From Candidatus Zhuqueibacterota bacterium (GTDB taxonomy: Bacteria; Zhuqueibacterota; Zhuqueibacteria; Residuimicrobiales; Krinioviventaceae): a stretch of DNA of 49,042 bases. Position 1 is the stretch's first letter, and each line of letters opens with the position of its first letter. Positions 1 to 9,851 of this stretch are shown piece after piece. Location of the stretch: the NCBI GenBank assembly GCA_016929295.1, contig JAFGJB010000059.1, positions 1 through 49,042 of the forward strand, given 5' to 3'. The position numbers were made by a program, and so were the translations under genes. The notes under the pieces were generated by a model. It ran no database searches. It was not told the origin of the DNA and worked only from the letters and a program-made list of their open reading frames with translations.

Positions 1-156
1 ATCAGATGGCAACTCATCTTTTAAAGTCGAAGCCGGATTGTTATCGATGACGAGAATCTCAAAATTGCCCGATTGAACGAGAATGCTCTTGACGGCCTCA
101 ATAACTTCGTTATCGCGCTTAAAAGTGACAATGATAAATGATACCAGGGAAGCCAT
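1..156 (-). CDS. Family 2 glycosyltransferase, N-terminal fragment (cut by window edge)
   Basis: Only the first 52 codons are present; the gene runs off the left edge. The translation starts MASLVSFIIVTFKRDN and continues to a VIDNN motif near residues 36-40. This is the beta-strand and nucleotide-sugar binding start of GT-A fold family 2 glycosyltransferases, which move a sugar from a nucleotide donor to a growing glycan on the cytoplasmic side of the membrane. The start is the ATG whose complement ends at 156; a purine-rich GAGAAAA precedes it. It is divergent from the Wzz gene across a 348-base gap, and the neighbouring polysaccharide genes fit the same job. Donor and acceptor cannot be inferred. 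The family call is fairly firm, although most of the protein is outside the window. Confidence 0.75.
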   Translation of the reverse strand, partial: MASLVSFIIVTFKRDNEVIEAVKSILVQSGNFEILVIDNNPASTLKDELPSD

Positions 157-504
157 GCGAATTTTCTCGGCGATACGGCAAGTTGTGCAAGAAAGACCAG
201 TTTTTTACAGCAAATTGAACAATCACGGCGCCTCGTGCAAGTCTTGATCATGAATGAAATGTCATAAAAGATACGCATTTGTACGTATTTCTGCAACGTT
301 TTCCATTGCGCAGGTGAAAAAGGTTAGTTCATGGTCAAATCGATTATCATCACAGCTACCAGAAACTGACCTCTTACATCAGGCTTAAATTAGCGTTTGT
401 TTTTTACAGTTCATTTTTCTAATATTGCCATCGTGTCTAAAAATTGACGATCTCTATATTTCTCTCACGATCACATTTGTTACGCAGGAGAAAGGCCGCA
501 GCCA
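157..504. other. Divergent intergenic region
   Basis: This 348-base AT-rich stretch lies between the leftward glycosyltransferase and the rightward Wzz gene, so it should hold both promoters. I see no convincing ORF, RNA gene or intrinsic terminator. TTGACG at 444-449 resembles a -35 box but has no well-spaced -10 box. The only clear signal is the AGGAG at 486-490 with AAAGG after it, the ribosome binding site of the Wzz gene. Confidence 0.5.
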
Positions 505-1725
505 ATGAGTGATAAAAGAATATCCATTCTGGACTATATATACAAGGCAGCCCAATACAAGTGGAAAATTTTAGTCAATTTTTTTCTTGTCTGCGCGCTC
601 GCCGTCGGCATCAGTCTCGCTGTGCCCAAGACGTATTTAGCGTCGGCGACCGTTTTGCCGGCTTCGGACGAGATTCAGAATATGGGCATTTCGGCCCTTT
701 TATCTGACATTCCCGCGATGGGTGGACTCGGCGGTCTCATGGCCGGACTGGGGAGCGAAGGAACGACGCTCGTTGCCATTTTGAACAGCCGGTCGCTGAA
801 AGATTCTCTCATCCAAAAATTTGATTTGATGAAACTTTATAAAACAAAGACCATGGTTGAGACTCGCAAGGCATTGGAACAATATATTGGCTTTGAACTG
901 ACCGAAGAGGGCACAATCAAAGTATTCGCCAAAGCGAAAACCAAGTACTTTTCCTTTGGCAATAAGGATGACGAAGCGAAGAACCGCTGCTACGCCATGG
1001 CTGTCTATATGCTTGAACGCCTGGACCGCATGAATCAAGAGCTGCGCACCGAGAGCGCGAAAAATCAGCGAGTTTTTATTGAAAAGCGCTATATGCAAAA
1101 CAAGGATGACCTCAATGAGATTGAAAATGAATTCAGCCGTTTCCAGAAGCGCACCGGCGTCATCGCCCTTGAGGAGCAGACAAAAGCAACCATTGAGGTC
1201 ATTGCCCAGGTTAAGGCTCTCGTCGTCGCCAAAGAAGTTGAAATTGCGCAATACAAACAGATCATGAGCCCGGAACACAGCACCATCATAACGGCGCAGA
1301 AAGAGCTCGCAGGGCTGGAGAAAAAATACGACGAACTCCTCCGCAGATCAACATCTGACGAAACACCTGATGTATTCCTGTCGATGAGCAACCTGCCTCA
1401 AGTTGGCGTTGAATATCTTCGACTTTATCGCGATCTTATGATCCAGGAAACAATCCAGGAATTCCTTGTCCCCATGTATGAGCAAGCCAAAATCCAGGAA
1501 GCGAAAGACACGCCCTCGCTGCAAGTGTTGGATAAAGTCATTGTGCCGGACAAAAAGTTCAAACCCAAACGCGCCTTTATCGTCCTCTTTGCCGGCTTTG
1601 CCAGCCTTGTCCTGTCACTCATTTACATCTATCTCAAAGTGAATCTCGAAGACTTGCGAGAACATGACAGCACAACCTACAGAAAACTGCAGCAAGTCGC
1701 CAAAGAATTAAGTTTGAAGAAGTGA
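505..1725 (+). CDS. Wzz/GumC-type polysaccharide chain-length determinant (co-polymerase)
   Basis: This 406-residue protein has the layout of a polysaccharide co-polymerase. There is a cytoplasmic N-terminus, a membrane helix at about residues 20-42, a long polar and partly coiled-coil periplasmic region, and a second helix at about 353-375 preceded by a proline-rich stretch (VPDKKFKPKR). Such proteins set glycan chain length with Wzy and Wzx in the inner membrane. No C-terminal tyrosine kinase domain is present. A GGLGGLMAGLG segment near residues 75-85 resembles the glycine-rich part seen in GumC-like members. The ATG at 505 follows AGGAG/AAAGG. The next gene, a flippase, starts 3 bases after the stop, so the two are co-transcribed. 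The family call is firm; the polymer made is unknown. Confidence 0.85.
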   Translation: MSDKRISILDYIYKAAQYKWKILVNFFLVCALAVGISLAVPKTYLASATVLPASDEIQNMGISALLSDIPAMGGLGGLMAGLGSEGTTLVAILNSRSLKDSLIQKFDLMKLYKTKTMVETRKALEQYIGFELTEEGTIKVFAKAKTKYFSFGNKDDEAKNRCYAMAVYMLERLDRMNQELRTESAKNQRVFIEKRYMQNKDDLNEIENEFSRFQKRTGVIALEEQTKATIEVIAQVKALVVAKEVEIAQYKQIMSPEHSTIITAQKELAGLEKKYDELLRRSTSDETPDVFLSMSNLPQVGVEYLRLYRDLMIQETIQEFLVPMYEQAKIQEAKDTPSLQVLDKVIVPDKKFKPKRAFIVLFAGFASLVLSLIYIYLKVNLEDLREHDSTTYRKLQQVAKELSLKK

Positions 1726-1728
1726 CGC

Positions 1729-3210
1729 GTGGCGGATCCGAACACCAAAAATCTGCTTCAACGAACCGCTCGCGACTCTGTCATTTACCTCCCCGCCATG
1801 ATTATACCGGCCGTAGTGGGCATTTTCATGCTGCGCGTCTTCACCGCACTTTTCTCGCGTGAACAGTTCGGCTATTACAGCACTGCATTATCGACAACTG
1901 GTCTGGTGAAAACTTTTAGTGTAATTTGGCTATCTTCATCAGCTGTGCGTTTTTATCAGGTCTATGTCAACAATAAAAAGGAAAAGGAGTTTTTTTCCAG
2001 CCTGTTGTTGGCAACAACGCTGAGCGCATTTTTATTTGCCCTGACAGCTTTGGGCATATTGCTCATCATTCATCCCGGACTTGAAAGCGAATTATTCTCA
2101 ACGTTGCAGGCTGCCATCATTTCGACCATCCTCACGGCTTTTTTCGAAATATTCATTGTCATATTTCGAGTCTCGATGCAGCCCTCCAAATATACGCTCT
2201 ACTGGGTCTTGTACGTCATCGTCAAACCGGCTCTCGGCCTCCTCTTAATAAAAAAATTCTCGTTTGGTGTGGAGGGCCTGTTCTGGAGCTGGTGCCTGAC
2301 GCCATTTTTTCTCACTTTTTTTGTCTTTAAGGATTTAAAAATCAGACGCTATTTAGGTTTTCATTCAATATCCCGCTCAACATTGCGCGACATGGCATCC
2401 TATGGCTTTCCATTGGCGATATCCAATTTCGCTATCTGGTTATTATCGCTGTCCGATCGCTATCTGATCGAAATATTCCGAACAAGTGAAGAGGTTGGGC
2501 TCTATGGCGTGGGCTTTGCCATTCCGGAAAAAACATTGCAATTCACCTACATGACGCTGATGCTGGCGGCATATCCCATCATCATTGAAAATTTTGAGAA
2601 CAGAGATCAGCACTCCACCCAGCATCTGATCACAGAGATGAGCCGTGGCTATATTTTATTGATAACGCCGCTCATGCTCCTCCTGGCGGCAATGCCCGAA
2701 CAGATTGTCCTCATCTTAGCCGACAAGCGCTTTGTCGCAAGTGCCCAGGTGATTCCGTTCATTTCGATTGGCTTTTATTTTTATGGCCTGGCAATGTACG
2801 TTCAAAAAGGCCTGGAATTGCAAAAGAAAAGCAAACGAATCGCCATGATCGCGCTATCTTCAGGCGTCATTGCCATCGCGTCGAACGTGATCCTGATTCC
2901 ACGCTTCGGCTATTTTGGCGCAAGCATGTCGTTCTTGCTCGCCTATTGCAGCTATTTTGTCATGGCCATTCTTCTCGTCTCTAAAATCATGCCCTGGCGT
3001 CCACCGCTCCGAACGGTCTTCAATACGGTCATCGCCTCGTCCGCCATGGTGGCGGCGATCAAGATCACCCTGAGATTTGATCTGCCCCTTATGCTGAAAT
3101 TGTTGAGCGGTTTTTTTAGCGGCCTGATACTGTATGCCGGCATCCTGCACATGTTCGGCGAGTTGCACAAGGATGACTTGATGATGTTTGGCTTTAAAAA
3201 ATTCAGATGA
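1729..3210 (+). CDS. Wzx-type polysaccharide flippase (MATE/MVF superfamily)
   Basis: A 493-residue, very hydrophobic protein with about 12-14 predicted membrane helices and the N-terminal pattern typical of O-antigen or polysaccharide flippases: a helix pair near residues 15-50 and FGYYSTALST near 47-56. It would move lipid-linked repeat units across the inner membrane to the periplasm. The start is a GTG at 1729, 3 bases after the Wzz stop, with no good Shine-Dalgarno sequence between them, so translation is probably coupled. It is followed immediately by the polymerase/ligase gene. Substrate cannot be read from the sequence. Confidence 0.85.
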   Translation: MADPNTKNLLQRTARDSVIYLPAMIIPAVVGIFMLRVFTALFSREQFGYYSTALSTTGLVKTFSVIWLSSSAVRFYQVYVNNKKEKEFFSSLLLATTLSAFLFALTALGILLIIHPGLESELFSTLQAAIISTILTAFFEIFIVIFRVSMQPSKYTLYWVLYVIVKPALGLLLIKKFSFGVEGLFWSWCLTPFFLTFFVFKDLKIRRYLGFHSISRSTLRDMASYGFPLAISNFAIWLLSLSDRYLIEIFRTSEEVGLYGVGFAIPEKTLQFTYMTLMLAAYPIIIENFENRDQHSTQHLITEMSRGYILLITPLMLLLAAMPEQIVLILADKRFVASAQVIPFISIGFYFYGLAMYVQKGLELQKKSKRIAMIALSSGVIAIASNVILIPRFGYFGASMSFLLAYCSYFVMAILLVSKIMPWRPPLRTVFNTVIASSAMVAAIKITLRFDLPLMLKLLSGFFSGLILYAGILHMFGELHKDDLMMFGFKKFR

Positions 3211-3211
3211 C

Positions 3212-4546
3212 ATGGCAACGTTGACCCAAAAAGAATATATCACATCAAAGCAGCTGCTGGCCATCTTCATCTGCCTGGAAATTGTGCTCTTGCTCATTGT
3301 GCTCAAATCGGCCGAGATTTCGCTCATCTGTTTCATAATGTTCCCGCTCTTTTTCTACGTCTATCATCAACCCGAATTTGGTCTGGCGATGGCGCTGACC
3401 GGACGAATTTTGATTGGTCTGTTTTTCGACAACCTTTCGCTCGAGCTGCCTTTTCCGATTTTAGCCAGCCATCTCATCATTGTGCTGAGCGGCGTCATCA
3501 TTTATTATCTGAAGAATCCCGTCAGGCCAGTGACATTTTATGCGCCACATTTTTGGACGACTGCGATCTTTATCATTTTGCTCATCGGACTCACATACTC
3601 GACAAATATGAGCTATGGCAAACAAAAAGTGATGTTCTTTGCAGCTCACAATCTGCTGCTGGTCGTCGTTCCGATACTCATCGTAGATTCCGAGAAAAAG
3701 GTACGAGGTATTTTGGTTACAACTTATATACTCGGGCTCGCTCTCGCCATCATATCAACATTTTTAGCACTGGCGTCGCCCGCCATCTACCGGTTCCAAC
3801 CGAGCGAAAATGTCAATCCCATCTGGTTTTCGCGCAGTCTCGGCGCTTCGCTGATCGCATCGTTGTTTCTGATCGCGACAGTCAGACGGAGAGGTCTCAA
3901 ACTCTTCATTTTGGCGACGTGGCCCGTCTTCATCTACCCGATTCTCCGTTCATGGTCACGCGGCCCATTATTAGGCGTTTTTTTAGGTCTGATTGTATTT
4001 TTTTATCTGCAACCGACAATTTCGTGGCGCCTCAAATTGATCAGCGGCCTGTTCATCGCCATCGCAGGATTTGTCATGCTGGCTGTGACATCAAATGTCA
4101 TACTGTCGCGGCTGCAGACGCCACTCACCGAAGAGGCGAGCGCCGCCTTTCGTATTCTCGCCTGGATTGAAGCTGTCGACATCTTTAAAGCGAATCCACT
4201 CAAAGGCATCGGTACGGGCAGCTTTTTCATCGACTTTCCGTTTGTCCCCTTTATCTGGCCACACAATATCTTCCTGGAAGCCGCAAGTGAAAACGGACTG
4301 TTCGGTCTGTTCGCTTTATGCATGTTTTTTCTCACATCATTTCTGCGCGGATTGAAAAACATCCGTCTGGCAGCGTCGCGGATGACAGGGCAGATAAATA
4401 TTATCATCATGACGATTTTCTTTTTCTCACTCTGGAATGCACAGGTGAGCGGTGACATCACCGGCAACGAGAGCATCTGGCTTGCTGCGGGGCTCATTTG
4501 TGCCCTGGCCGCGACGAGAGAAAAAGAGCGGCCGTCCGACCAGTAA
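3212..4546 (+). CDS. Wzy polymerase / O-antigen ligase-family membrane protein
   Basis: A multi-pass protein of 444 residues from the ATG at 3212. A longer frame opens with TTG at 3188 inside the flippase gene; I prefer the ATG because it lies one base after the flippase stop. About ten membrane helices surround a central periplasmic loop containing SRGPLLG and later a GIGTGSFF...PHNIFLE block, the signature region of the Wzy_C/WaaL family. Members either polymerise repeat units or ligate finished glycan to lipid A or protein; sequence alone does not separate these. It completes a Wzz-Wzx-Wzy set, which favours polymerase, and converges on the leftward glycosyltransferase gene with only 25 bases between stops. 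Confidence 0.8.
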   Translation: MATLTQKEYITSKQLLAIFICLEIVLLLIVLKSAEISLICFIMFPLFFYVYHQPEFGLAMALTGRILIGLFFDNLSLELPFPILASHLIIVLSGVIIYYLKNPVRPVTFYAPHFWTTAIFIILLIGLTYSTNMSYGKQKVMFFAAHNLLLVVVPILIVDSEKKVRGILVTTYILGLALAIISTFLALASPAIYRFQPSENVNPIWFSRSLGASLIASLFLIATVRRRGLKLFILATWPVFIYPILRSWSRGPLLGVFLGLIVFFYLQPTISWRLKLISGLFIAIAGFVMLAVTSNVILSRLQTPLTEEASAAFRILAWIEAVDIFKANPLKGIGTGSFFIDFPFVPFIWPHNIFLEAASENGLFGLFALCMFFLTSFLRGLKNIRLAASRMTGQINIIIMTIFFFSLWNAQVSGDITGNESIWLAAGLICALAATREKERPSDQ

Positions 4547-4571
4547 ACAGATCGTCTCCGGAAAAACTAGA

Positions 4572-5756
4572 TTAATACTTGAGGCTCATAATTTCAGCAG
4601 CCAGGCGCTGAGCTTGTGCTTTGCGAGAATAAAAACCGATGTCACGCCGTTTGTCAATAGTCCATTCAGTATAAGCGCCATAAAACAGATTAATGTCATT
4701 TCGGTGTGAGAGATAGATACCCGCGTTCAACTCTCGCAATATGGCGCCCACTTCATCGTCCGCGTGCCCCAATCCCAGGATGAATCTGCCTTTTAAAAGA
4801 TGACGATAAAACTTGGCCGGGATGACGTCATTGCCCCGCGCATGAGGCAGGTTGAGCAATATGAGCACATCAGAATCGACCTCAAGCTGATCAGCTTCTG
4901 CAGCGGTCAAACCAACATAAAGCTCAACCTGCTGTTCTACGCCATAGGTCTCGGCATATCGTTTGACCAAATTCGCGTCAATCTCTTCAAGCACCGCAAC
5001 CTTGAGGTGATATTTTTTATCCTGCGCCAGGAGTGGGAAGAGCCATTGCAGAGGTCTTTTGCCGCCGTACAAACTGCCGCAGTAGCTGAAGGTGATGCGA
5101 TCTTGATTCACAGCGGCATCTCTGTTGCGATTTCCGAGCGGCGCCGCGTCCCAAAAACCGTTATATATCGTGACAACTTTATGTCCGAAGCGTTTTTGTA
5201 ATTTCTCCGTAGCACCGCGGGTGGACGCAATGACGAGAGAGGCGTGCCGGTTGATTCGTCCCTCCAGGACGCGTACGAATAGCGCATCCATCGGCGTCCA
5301 GTCAGCATAGCCGTTCTGCAGCCACAGATCCCGGTAATCGATGATCAAGGGCCTCTCCCAGCGCCGCGAAAGCGCATAGCCGATGCGAAGGCTATCTTCC
5401 AGGGGATAACTCGCCAAAATCGCATTGTATCGATTTTTGTCAAGCCTGGATGCATATTTTAGCGAGCTGTGATAAAAAGCGCTGGTCAGGTAATGACGAA
5501 AGGCTCGGATGCCAGTCTGCTTTAAAACCTGCTTGACGATAGTGCTCTCAGTGGCGTACTGGAAAAAAGTCGGCAAGTGCAACGGATAGTGGACGTCGAT
5601 GCCCGATATGTCGAGCGACAAGCTGCCGTCCCGCCGGGGTGTCAGGACATCGACCTTGATGCCAAAATTGGGCAGGTGCGTCGCAAAACTGTACATGCGG
5701 TGCGAGGCAATGATATTCGTGGGCGGGAAAAAATTGGTGATCAGCAAAATTCGCAT
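4572..5756 (-). CDS. Family 4 (GT-B fold) glycosyltransferase
   Basis: From MRILLITNFFPP the protein is 394 residues. The frame extends 22 codons further upstream, but that part overlaps the preceding acyltransferase gene, so the internal ATG at 5756 is taken as start. The N-terminal half has a Rossmann start with RDLW near residues 145-148 and a SLVIAS segment; the C-terminal half holds the donor domain (FSYCGSLYGGKRP, then DVLILLNLP). This is the two-domain GT4 pattern common in capsule and O-antigen assembly. It is the last gene of a leftward operon after an aminotransferase and an acyltransferase, 13 bases behind the latter, so it may transfer the amino sugar those enzymes make. The donor is inferred, not seen. 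Confidence 0.8.
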   Translation of the reverse strand: MRILLITNFFPPTNIIASHRMYSFATHLPNFGIKVDVLTPRRDGSLSLDISGIDVHYPLHLPTFFQYATESTIVKQVLKQTGIRAFRHYLTSAFYHSSLKYASRLDKNRYNAILASYPLEDSLRIGYALSRRWERPLIIDYRDLWLQNGYADWTPMDALFVRVLEGRINRHASLVIASTRGATEKLQKRFGHKVVTIYNGFWDAAPLGNRNRDAAVNQDRITFSYCGSLYGGKRPLQWLFPLLAQDKKYHLKVAVLEEIDANLVKRYAETYGVEQQVELYVGLTAAEADQLEVDSDVLILLNLPHARGNDVIPAKFYRHLLKGRFILGLGHADDEVGAILRELNAGIYLSHRNDINLFYGAYTEWTIDKRRDIGFYSRKAQAQRLAAEIMSLKY

Positions 5757-5769
5757 GCATCGACCGCTT

Positions 5770-6447
5770 TCATGCCATTTGATACGGCGGCCAGCAGTAG
5801 GGCTTTTCATAAAAGCCGGCAAAGCATTTCAATTCATCGACGCGCTTCACTATCTTTGCCGGCGATCCGGCGACCACCACATTATCCGGGACATCTTTGA
5901 TCACAACCGAACCGGCGCCAACAAATGCGTTCTCGCCAATCGTCACGCCTGGCAATATCGTCGAGCCGGCACCGATGCGCGCCAGTCGTTTGACCGTGAC
6001 GCCGCCGCGACAGTCGAGATAGCGCGGGCAGCCCATGGGATGTGGGTCATCCGTGAAGACGACGTGCGGGCCGACAAACACATCTTCTTCAATCGTGACC
6101 ATCTCCAAAAAGCAGAGCGAGTGGATGCGGACGCGGTTGCCAATTCGGTTGCCAAACTCCAGGACGGCGTTGGTGCCGATGCTGGCATTGTCGCCGATGA
6201 TATTGTTCTCCCGGATAGAGGCGCCCTGGCCTGTTTGTACACCAGTGCCAATGGCCGATCCGGCGTAGATCGTTGTGAACGGCCGCACAATGACATTGCA
6301 GCCCAGGAAAAGCGGCCGCTCGCCCGCCTGTGCCCCGCGCGGCGGCTTGCCGATGACGGATGGCCCCTGTATCTCGGCGCCGCTGCCGATCTCCACATTG
6401 TCGTAGACTGTGCAGTTCGAGTCGATGTGATAATTATGCTGTGTCAT
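5770..6447 (-). CDS. Hexapeptide-repeat sugar N-acyltransferase (WbpD/WxcM-N-like)
   Basis: A 225-residue left-handed beta-helix acyltransferase. Isoleucine/valine-led hexapeptides run through most of the protein (for example [16 protein letters not shown] and [12 protein letters not shown]), with [15 protein letters not shown] near the middle and a terminal [10 protein letters not shown]. These features match the UDP- or dTDP-amino-sugar N-acetyltransferases; the His in the VGPH loop is at the usual active-site position. The start is the ATG ending at 6447, preceded by AGAGAT and 16 bases after the aminotransferase stop; a longer frame starting at 6480 would overlap that gene. It most likely acylates the amino group installed by the upstream enzyme. 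The exact sugar and acyl donor are unknown. Confidence 0.85.
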   Translation of the reverse strand: MTQHNYHIDSNCTVYDNVEIGSGAEIQGPSVIGKPPRGAQAGERPLFLGCNVIVRPFTTIYAGSAIGTGVQTGQGASIRENNIIGDNASIGTNAVLEFGNRIGNRVRIHSLCFLEMVTIEEDVFVGPHVVFTDDPHPMGCPRYLDCRGGVTVKRLARIGAGSTILPGVTIGENAFVGAGSVVIKDVPDNVVVAGSPAKIVKRVDELKCFAGFYEKPYCWPPYQMA

Positions 6448-6463
6448 TCGTTTATCTCTGTGA

Positions 6464-7576
6464 TCAGTGATGGTTTGCAAAGAATTCCTTGATCATTGAA
6501 CAAACATGCTCAATTTCGTGTTCTTTGAGTTGTTCCGACATGGGCAATGATAAAATATCATCCGCATACTCTTCCGTCGTCGGCATATCGCCGGCGTTGT
6601 ATGACAAAAACGCATATGCCTTTTGCAGATGGCACGGAATCGGATAGTGGATGCCGGTGCCAATTTCATGCTCGCCCAGATACTTTTGCAGCTCATCCCG
6701 CTCTTTTGTTCGAATGACAAATAAATGATAGACATGGCGGGCGTCCGGCATCTCCGCCGGCGTGTTCACCTCGGAGCAATCGCTCAACAAGCGGCGATAG
6801 ATATCGGCGTTGATACGACGTACAGTGGTCCATTCGTCGAGATGCTTCAATTTAACATCGAGAATGGCGCCCTGAAGGCCTTCAAGACGATAATTATGCC
6901 CGATCAGATCATGATGATACTTTTGCGCCATACCATGATCGCGAATCATGCGTAATTTTCGACAAAGATCTTCATCATCCGTGACAATCGCCCCGCCTTC
7001 GCCATAGGCGCCGAGATTTTTTCCGGGGTAGAAGCTGAAACAGCCGCAGATGCCGAACGTCCCCACAGATTTCCCGTTCGAGGTCGCCATATGCGCCTGG
7101 GCGCAATCCTCCACCACAAGAAGGTTATGTTTTTGCGCGATCACCATCATTTTGTCCATCTGCGCCGGTTGTCCGTACAGATGCACAGGGATGATCATTT
7201 TTGTCTTTTCCGTAATCGCCGCTTCAATGGCATCGGGATCGATATTATAGTAGTGCGGTTCACAATCGACGAAAACGGGCGTAGCGCCGGTTAGACTGAC
7301 GGCTTCAGGTGTGGCAAAAAAGGTATTCGCCGGCACAAGGACCTCGTCACCGGCTTTGATCTCTAGAGCCATGAGGGCGGCGTGCAGCGCGGCTGTGCCA
7401 GAATTCACGCCCACGCAATATTTTGTCCCGTGAGCGCGGGCAAAATTTTCTTCAAACGCCTTGACAAATGGCCCCGAGGCGAATGCAGATTTTTCCAAAA
7501 CAGCCGATATTGCCTGATCAATCTCGGCTTTGATCGAGTGATACTGCGATTTCAGATCTAAAAAATTGACTTTCAT
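6464..7576 (-). CDS. DegT/DnrJ/EryC1/StrS-family sugar aminotransferase
   Basis: A 370-residue PLP enzyme of the sugar aminotransferase family, converting a keto nucleotide-sugar to an amino sugar in the cytoplasm. It starts MKVNFLDL, has the cofactor-binding [11 protein letters not shown] segment near residues 58-68, the VEDCAQAH motif near 160, and the Schiff-base lysine K186 in [14 protein letters not shown]. The start at 7576 is set by a perfect AGGAGATG-like ribosome site just before it; the frame runs 38 codons further upstream without support. Together with the acyltransferase it resembles FdtB/FdtC or QdtB/QdtC pairs making 3-acylamino-3,6-dideoxyhexoses, but WbpE/WbpD-like pairs are equally possible. 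First gene of a three-gene leftward operon. Confidence 0.88.
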   Translation of the reverse strand: MKVNFLDLKSQYHSIKAEIDQAISAVLEKSAFASGPFVKAFEENFARAHGTKYCVGVNSGTAALHAALMALEIKAGDEVLVPANTFFATPEAVSLTGATPVFVDCEPHYYNIDPDAIEAAITEKTKMIIPVHLYGQPAQMDKMMVIAQKHNLLVVEDCAQAHMATSNGKSVGTFGICGCFSFYPGKNLGAYGEGGAIVTDDEDLCRKLRMIRDHGMAQKYHHDLIGHNYRLEGLQGAILDVKLKHLDEWTTVRRINADIYRRLLSDCSEVNTPAEMPDARHVYHLFVIRTKERDELQKYLGEHEIGTGIHYPIPCHLQKAYAFLSYNAGDMPTTEEYADDILSLPMSEQLKEHEIEHVCSMIKEFFANHH

Positions 7577-7755
7577 AGCATCTCCTGTGATAAAAAGTAG
7601 TTTCATCCGGTGAAAAATATTGCAGATACACCGGCAACTGTGACTAATAAAATAGCTATGAAAACAAAACTGATGATGCAATTCTGCCAAGCGGGATCAT
7701 TCTTCTACCTCAATCCAAAGGAGAGCAGATCAGCATCACCCTTCTCGGAATCAAC

Positions 7756-9660
7756 TTATAGCCTTTTCCCGCATGACCGACTGATAAGAAAAACTCCCAA
7801 TAAAACAAAAATGAGCAGGGAAATGATTTCTCCGCCAATCCCCGGCCACTTGATATCCAATCCTTCCGGCTTGCCGGAAAAAAACGCATAAGCAGCGACA
7901 AGCACACCAATAATCCCCTCACCGGCGATGAGCCCTGAGCCAAGCAGTATGCCGCGTTCTTTGCGGCTCTCTCTTTCCTCACTGCTTCTGGATGACTTTT
8001 CAACAAAGTGTCTGATCACGCCGCCCATAAATACCGGCGTCATTGTTGCCAATGGCAAATAAATGCCAACTGCAAATGGCAGTGATGGAACTCCGAGCAG
8101 TTCGGCAGTCAATGCCAGGGCTACCCCACTGAGCACCAGACTCCATTGCAGGTTGCCATGCAGCACGCCTTCGATAACTGTCTTCATCAAGGTCGCCTGC
8201 GGTGCGGCAAGGTCGGCGGAGCCGAATTCATAGACTCTGCCGAGCAACCATACCGCGGCAGCGATGCCAAATGCCGAGGTCATCACACCGATGAGCTCGG
8301 CAGTCTGCTGTTTTTGCGGCGTCGCACCTATGATATAGCCGGCTTTTAAATCCTGAGAGATGTCACCTGCAATGGACGATGCTATGCAGACGACCGTGCC
8401 GACCGTGAGAGCCGCTGCCTTGCCGAAATCATCGGTCCAACCAAGAGCGGCGAAGACCAGGCTTGTGCCGAGCAGAGTGACGATCGTCATACCAGACGTC
8501 GGATTGGATGACACGCCGACCAATCCGACAATTCGCGAGGATACTGTCACGAACATAAACGCAAAAACGGCGATGCAGAGGGCGCCGACAATCCTGATCA
8601 TCAGCGATGAACCGATGCCGAGGACATGCGGCGTGATGACGACGCCGAGCATGACGAGCATGACGCCAATCAACACCACATGAATGCTCACATCGTGGTC
8701 TGTACGCACTGGTCGGATGAATTCAGCATTGGATTTTCGCCGAATCCCCTGAATGCCAATTTTCAACGATTTATACATTGTCGGGATAGATTTAAAAACC
8801 GTAATGATGCCGGCGCATGCAACAGCGCCGGCGCCAATATATTTTATATAGCTGGACCAGATGTCGTACGGCGTCATATTGAAAAGGAGTTCATTTGCCG
8901 GCGCCAGGGGATTGCCCAAGCCTTCGCCAAAGTAGCTGATGATGGGTATGATGCCGATCCACGACAATAATCCGCCGGCGACCATGATGGCAGAAATGCG
9001 ATAACCCAAGATATATCCCACTCCCAGGAGTGCCGGGCCGGCCTCGAGGCCCAATTCTGCTTTTTTCAAAACGGGCAGCCGGACATGAAGCGATTCCGGC
9101 CATAATTTCACAAAACCGGTGAAAAACTTGTAGAGTGCGCCGACGCCGAGACCAAGAAAAACATTATTGGCGCGTGCACCGCCGACATCGGCGGCGATGA
9201 GCACCTGCGCAGCGGCTGTGCCTTCGGGATATGGTAGCGAGCCATGTTCTTTGACGATTAAAAAGCGACGCAACGGAATCATAAATAAAACGCCCAATAC
9301 GCCACCGAGCAGCGCCAACGTACCTATCTGCAGAAGCGGCGGATTGAAACCCCAGATAAAAAGCGCGGGGATTGTGAAAATAATGCCGGATGCCAAAGAT
9401 GAGCTGGCAGATCCGGTCGTCGCCGCGATGTTCTGTTCCAGCACATTCGAAGGCCCAAGGACCGGGCTGAGGAGCTTGAAAATGGCAACGGCAACAATAG
9501 CCAGCGGGATGGCAGTCGATATTGTCAGTCCAACTCGGAGTCCAAGATAGGCGTTTGCCGAGCCAAAGACAATGCCGAAAATAATTCCGGTGCATATCGC
9601 CCTGAAACTGAAATCACGCAATTTTTGTTCAACAGAGATGTACGGTTTGAATTCAGCCAC
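7756..9660 (-). CDS. OPT-family oligopeptide (or metal-chelate) transporter
   Basis: A 634-residue integral membrane protein. The start FKPYISVEQKLRDFSFRA followed by a glycine-rich first helix (GIIFGIVFGSANAYLGLRVGL) is characteristic of bacterial OPT/YSL family proteins, which are secondary transporters of peptides or, in some lineages, metal-chelator complexes. About 14-16 hydrophobic helices follow, with an SLPYPEGTAAA segment near residues 140-150, a family signature. The start is a GTG at 9660 with AAGGGA upstream. It stands alone: 179 bases separate it from the aminotransferase gene downstream, and it is divergent from yggT. Substrate is not predictable. Confidence 0.85.
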   Translation of the reverse strand: MAEFKPYISVEQKLRDFSFRAICTGIIFGIVFGSANAYLGLRVGLTISTAIPLAIVAVAIFKLLSPVLGPSNVLEQNIAATTGSASSSLASGIIFTIPALFIWGFNPPLLQIGTLALLGGVLGVLFMIPLRRFLIVKEHGSLPYPEGTAAAQVLIAADVGGARANNVFLGLGVGALYKFFTGFVKLWPESLHVRLPVLKKAELGLEAGPALLGVGYILGYRISAIMVAGGLLSWIGIIPIISYFGEGLGNPLAPANELLFNMTPYDIWSSYIKYIGAGAVACAGIITVFKSIPTMYKSLKIGIQGIRRKSNAEFIRPVRTDHDVSIHVVLIGVMLVMLGVVITPHVLGIGSSLMIRIVGALCIAVFAFMFVTVSSRIVGLVGVSSNPTSGMTIVTLLGTSLVFAALGWTDDFGKAAALTVGTVVCIASSIAGDISQDLKAGYIIGATPQKQQTAELIGVMTSAFGIAAAVWLLGRVYEFGSADLAAPQATLMKTVIEGVLHGNLQWSLVLSGVALALTAELLGVPSLPFAVGIYLPLATMTPVFMGGVIRHFVEKSSRSSEERESRKERGILLGSGLIAGEGIIGVLVAAYAFFSGKPEGLDIKWPGIGGEIISLLIFVLLGVFLISRSCGKRL

Positions 9661-9851
9661 AGGGGAAGTCCCTTCATACTCTTGTCCATCCAGATTTTTT
9701 ATAAATTAGTGAAAAATTGTTGGATAGACAAGCTCCTTTTGCTAACAACATTTTAATTGATTTTTATGCTCTATTGAACTATATTTATAATCTGATTACT
9801 GATAATGGCATCAGTTCTTTTATAAATAAACAGATTCAATTCGAGCGCCTC

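Noticed and set aside
444-461. TTGACG with nearby TATATT as a promoter for Wzz
   Set aside because: The two boxes are only about 5 bases apart, far below normal spacing.
700-1278. 192-residue leftward ORF inside the Wzz gene
   Set aside because: A shadow of the Wzz reading frame; no signature, no ribosome site, and the sense frame has clear family features.
5599-6492. 297-residue rightward ORF over the acyltransferase and glycosyltransferase genes
   Set aside because: It is antisense to two genes with strong hexapeptide and GT4 motifs and has no recognisable domain.
7577-7755. Small gene between the aminotransferase and OPT genes
   Set aside because: The 93-residue rightward frame from 7610 runs into the OPT gene's antisense and has no ribosome site or family feature; I see nothing supportable in the gap.
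9717-9851. Upstream extension of yggT
   Set aside because: The 45 extra codons are in an AT-rich intergenic leader and the conserved family sequence starts at the later ATG.
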